Part shown: piece after piece, positions 5,522 to 7,047 of the stretch
Position numbering within the stretch: the first letter of the stretch is position 1
How the letters are laid out: every line of letters begins with the position of its first letter
The notes under the pieces: model-generated
What the model was told of the DNA's origin: nothing
Databases searched by the model: none
Seen by the model: only the letters and a program-made list of their open reading frames with translations
Assembly: GCA_902775835.1 (NCBI GenBank)
Contig: CACYNZ010000200.1
Location: 1-7,047, forward strand
Origin: an uncultured Eubacteriales bacterium
GTDB taxonomy: Bacteria > Bacillota_A > Clostridia > Christensenellales > Aristaeellaceae
Reading direction: 5' to 3'
Length of the DNA stretch: 7,047 nt
Position numbers and translations under genes: made by a program

Positions 5522-6637
5522 ATGAGAAATCTCGACAGGTTTCAGGGCTGTCTGATCGGCGGTGCCGCCGGCGATGCCCTGGGGTATGCCATTGAGTTTC
5601 AGCGGGAGAACGAGATTTTCCGCAGATACGGGGAAACCGGTATCACGCAGTATGAGCTTCACAGAGGGACCGCGCTGATCTCGGACGACACGCAGATGAC
5701 CCTCTTCACGGCCAACGGCCTCCTGTGCGCCTCCGCCCGGGGCTGCAGCGGGAATCTGGAGGAAACCGCGTCCCTGATCGGACAATGCAGCCGGGACTGG
5801 GCCAGGACCCAGGCCGTCCGCTGGCCGCCGATGGTCCGCCCCAGATACGCGTGGCTTGGCAATGTACCGGAACTCTACAGTCCGAGGGCGCCGGGAAACA
5901 CCTGCCTCTCAGCCCTGGGCCGGCGGGTGCTTGGCACCCTGGAGCAGCCCACGAACAGCAGCAAGGGCTGCGGCGCGGTCATGCGCGTTGCACCCATCGG
6001 CCTGTACTACTCAGACAGCGGACTGAGTGTCCGGGATATCTGCAGACTTGGCGCCATGGCCGCGGTCCAGACCCACGGTCATATGCTGGGCTGGCTGCCC
6101 GCCGCCGTACTGGTGCAGATCATCCACGGCCTCAGCCAGGATGATCTGCCGCTGGAAACGGCGATCACGGATGCCATCTACACGGCCGCCGACATGTGGC
6201 CTGAAGGCAAGGAGCTGGACAGCTTCATCCGGCTCATGGAAAAGGCGGTCCGGCTTTCGCATGAGGACATGCCCGACCTTGACGCCATACACGCCCTCGG
6301 TGAAGGCTGGGTCGGTGACGAGGCCCTTGCCATCGCCGTGTACTGCGCACTGAAATATTCCGGAGACCTGGACAGCTGTCTCATCGCGGCGGTGAATCAC
6401 AAGGGGGACAGCGATTCCACAGGCGCCATTGCCGGGAACATCATCGGGGCCCAGATCGGACTTTCCGGCATTCCCGCAAAGTATACAGAGCATCTGGAGC
6501 TGAAGGATCTCATTCTGGAAATCGGTGAAGATCTCTGGCGCGACGGTCCCGCAGACCCGGCGGATCCTGTCTGGGAGGCCAAATATGTACGTGCAGCCTA
6601 TCCGGAAGGAACCGGAACGGAACCGGTGCATCCATGA
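5522..6637 (+). CDS. ADP-ribosylglycohydrolase family protein (DraG/ARH-like)
   Basis: A 371-residue soluble protein with the full set of DraG/ARH signatures. These are GCLIGGAAGDALGYAIEF at residues 9-26, ISDDTQMTLF at 53-62 (first metal-binding Ser-Asp-Asp-Thr), TNSSKGCGAVMRVAPIGLYY at 144-163, QTHGHMLGWLPAAVL at 183-197 and VNHKGDSDSTGAIAGNIIGA at 291-310 (Asp296 and Asp298, second metal site). Family members use two divalent metals to hydrolyse ADP-ribose from proteins or from small ADP-ribosylated molecules; the target here is unknown. At 371 residues it is longer than classic DraG (about 300), the extra being loops near 70-125 and a Pro-rich tail. The ATG at 5522 follows GAGGTGAT, a strong ribosome site, and sits 26 bases after the aldo/keto reductase stop, so co-transcription is likely. 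No ADP-ribosyltransferase gene is visible in the window. Confidence 0.95.
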   Translation: MRNLDRFQGCLIGGAAGDALGYAIEFQRENEIFRRYGETGITQYELHRGTALISDDTQMTLFTANGLLCASARGCSGNLEETASLIGQCSRDWARTQAVRWPPMVRPRYAWLGNVPELYSPRAPGNTCLSALGRRVLGTLEQPTNSSKGCGAVMRVAPIGLYYSDSGLSVRDICRLGAMAAVQTHGHMLGWLPAAVLVQIIHGLSQDDLPLETAITDAIYTAADMWPEGKELDSFIRLMEKAVRLSHEDMPDLDAIHALGEGWVGDEALAIAVYCALKYSGDLDSCLIAAVNHKGDSDSTGAIAGNIIGAQIGLSGIPAKYTEHLELKDLILEIGEDLWRDGPADPADPVWEAKYVRAAYPEGTGTEPVHP

Positions 6638-6705
6638 CCTGCCGTTCTTCCGCAGTGCATGATGGAAAAAGAAGGCTTCTTCCCCGAAACCCATGACCTA
6701 TTCCC

Positions 6706-6741
6706 AAAGGCCGGTGACATTCGTCGCCGGCCTTTGATTTT
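6706..6741 (+). terminator. Intrinsic terminator of the aldo/keto reductase-ADP-ribosylglycohydrolase unit
   Basis: AAAGGCCGG (6706-6714) pairs perfectly with CCGGCCTTT (6727-6735). The stem extends inward by GAC/GTC after a T-G step, leaving a 4-base loop, and GATTTT follows. It lies 68 bases after the stop codon at 6637. The 3' T-run is short but the stem is very strong. Confidence 0.85.
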
Positions 6742-6840
6742 GAGCCCCGGAGAAAATGCGGACTCCATAAGACCCGTACTGTCCGCGTGATCTGATTCGC
6801 GTTTTCGTTCATGCCGGCATCCCGTACAATCCTGGCATGC

Positions 6841-6867
6841 AAAAACCCCGCCATGTTCTGACGGGGT
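6841..6867 (-). terminator. Intrinsic terminator of the minus-strand gene at the right edge
   Basis: On the minus strand ACCCCG (6867-6862) pairs with CGGGGT (6850-6845) around an 11-base loop, and the transcript continues into TTTTT (6845-6841). It begins 30 bases after the stop codon at 6897-6899, the usual place. Between the two convergent terminators (6742-6840) I see nothing. Confidence 0.75.
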
Positions 6868-6896
6868 CTGAAAACCATGTAACAGTTTCGGTCGCC

Positions 6897-7046
6897 TTAC
6901 TGGGCGGGAGAATACTCGCGGCGCACCAGCACAGGCTGATTGTGGCTGTCATAGACCACATCCACATTCTTGGTGTTGAAGCCCACAGCATCAGGATTCT
7001 GAAGCAGTTCCTTCAGCTTGTCTCCGCGGTAGACGGTGTATTCCTC
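6897..7046 (-). CDS. C-terminal 49 residues of an unidentified protein, cut by the right edge
   Basis: The last 49 codons of a minus-strand gene whose start lies outside the window, ending with TAA at 6897-6899. The visible sequence begins EEYTVYRGDKLKELLQNPDA and ends NQPVLVRREYSPAQ. It is polar with alternating hydrophobics, has no membrane helix and shows no motif I can name. It is taken as coding because its frame is the one that ends just before a well-placed terminator, its third positions are GC-rich, and the sequence has a normal protein composition. It converges on the ADP-ribosylglycohydrolase unit. The overlapping frame on the same strand (6991-6809), which reads through the stop and the terminator, is rejected. 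Confidence 0.7.
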   Translation of the reverse strand, partial: EEYTVYRGDKLKELLQNPDAVGFNTKNVDVVYDSHNQPVLVRREYSPAQ

Positions 7047-7047
7047 C

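Noticed and set aside
6603..6628. Short tandem-like repeat (GGAACCG/GGAACGG) at the 3' end of the ADP-ribosylglycohydrolase gene
   Set aside because: It encodes an ordinary Gly/Thr/Glu/Pro tail and consists of only about three imperfect units, so there is no sign of a functional repeat.
6661..6684. AAGAAGGCTTCTT near-palindrome after the ADP-ribosylglycohydrolase gene
   Set aside because: With a single-base centre it cannot form a normal hairpin, it has no T-run, and a far better terminator lies 30 bases further on.
6011..6694. A 227-codon minus-strand open frame opposite the ADP-ribosylglycohydrolase gene
   Set aside because: It is a mirror of a well-identified gene, it crosses that gene's stop region and it has no recognisable domain.

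Overview
The window reads as a chromosomal segment from a GC-rich Firmicute, most likely a gut-type member of the Clostridia. The evidence is strong GGAGG-type ribosome binding sites before nearly every gene, SpoIIA/Rsb-like regulatory proteins, a COG1453-type aldo/keto reductase with a clostridial-style double [4Fe-4S] tail, and GC-rich third codon positions (base composition judged by eye, not counted). I see no transposase, integrase, CRISPR array, tRNA or rRNA.

Left third (1-2226), all on the minus strand. An operon-like block reads right to left: an RsbW/SpoIIAB-like ATP-binding anti-sigma protein (1666-1221), a STAS-domain anti-sigma antagonist (1202-894) and a MATE-family transporter (871 to beyond the left edge). 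Two of the three genes are broken as the sequence stands. The kinase has a clean one-base frameshift. The MATE gene jumps from its first membrane helix to its second half with a change of frame, which implies an internal deletion. A plausible extended -10 promoter and an inverted repeat lie upstream. Between this block and the next gene is an unidentified open frame (1738-2190) whose last third looks more like regulatory DNA than coding DNA.

Middle (2227-4310), minus strand. A 288-residue protein carries an HExxH...ExxxD zinc-peptidase signature. A 240-base gap with two possible tiny ORFs separates it from a PRK09270/YggC-like P-loop kinase with its own well-formed sigma-70-type promoter. The 236-base divergent intergenic region to the right holds that promoter and two small inverted repeats. 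One of these hairpins stops two bases before the Shine-Dalgarno sequence of the rightward gene.

Right part (4311-7047). Two plus-strand genes 26 bases apart form an operon: the aldo/keto reductase-ferredoxin fusion, then an ADP-ribosylglycohydrolase (DraG/ARH-like) protein. It closes with a strong intrinsic terminator at 6706-6741. A convergent minus-strand gene of unknown function enters from the right edge, stops at 6897 and has its own terminator at 6841-6867.

Functionally these look like three independent transcription units: a decaying partner-switch/transporter cassette, a kinase and putative peptidase pair, and a redox enzyme plus ADP-ribosyl hydrolase pair. I do not see a complete new defence or mobile system. 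The most unusual items are the coupling of anti-sigma-type regulators to a MATE pump, the uncharacterised HExxH protein and the reductase-DraG pair.
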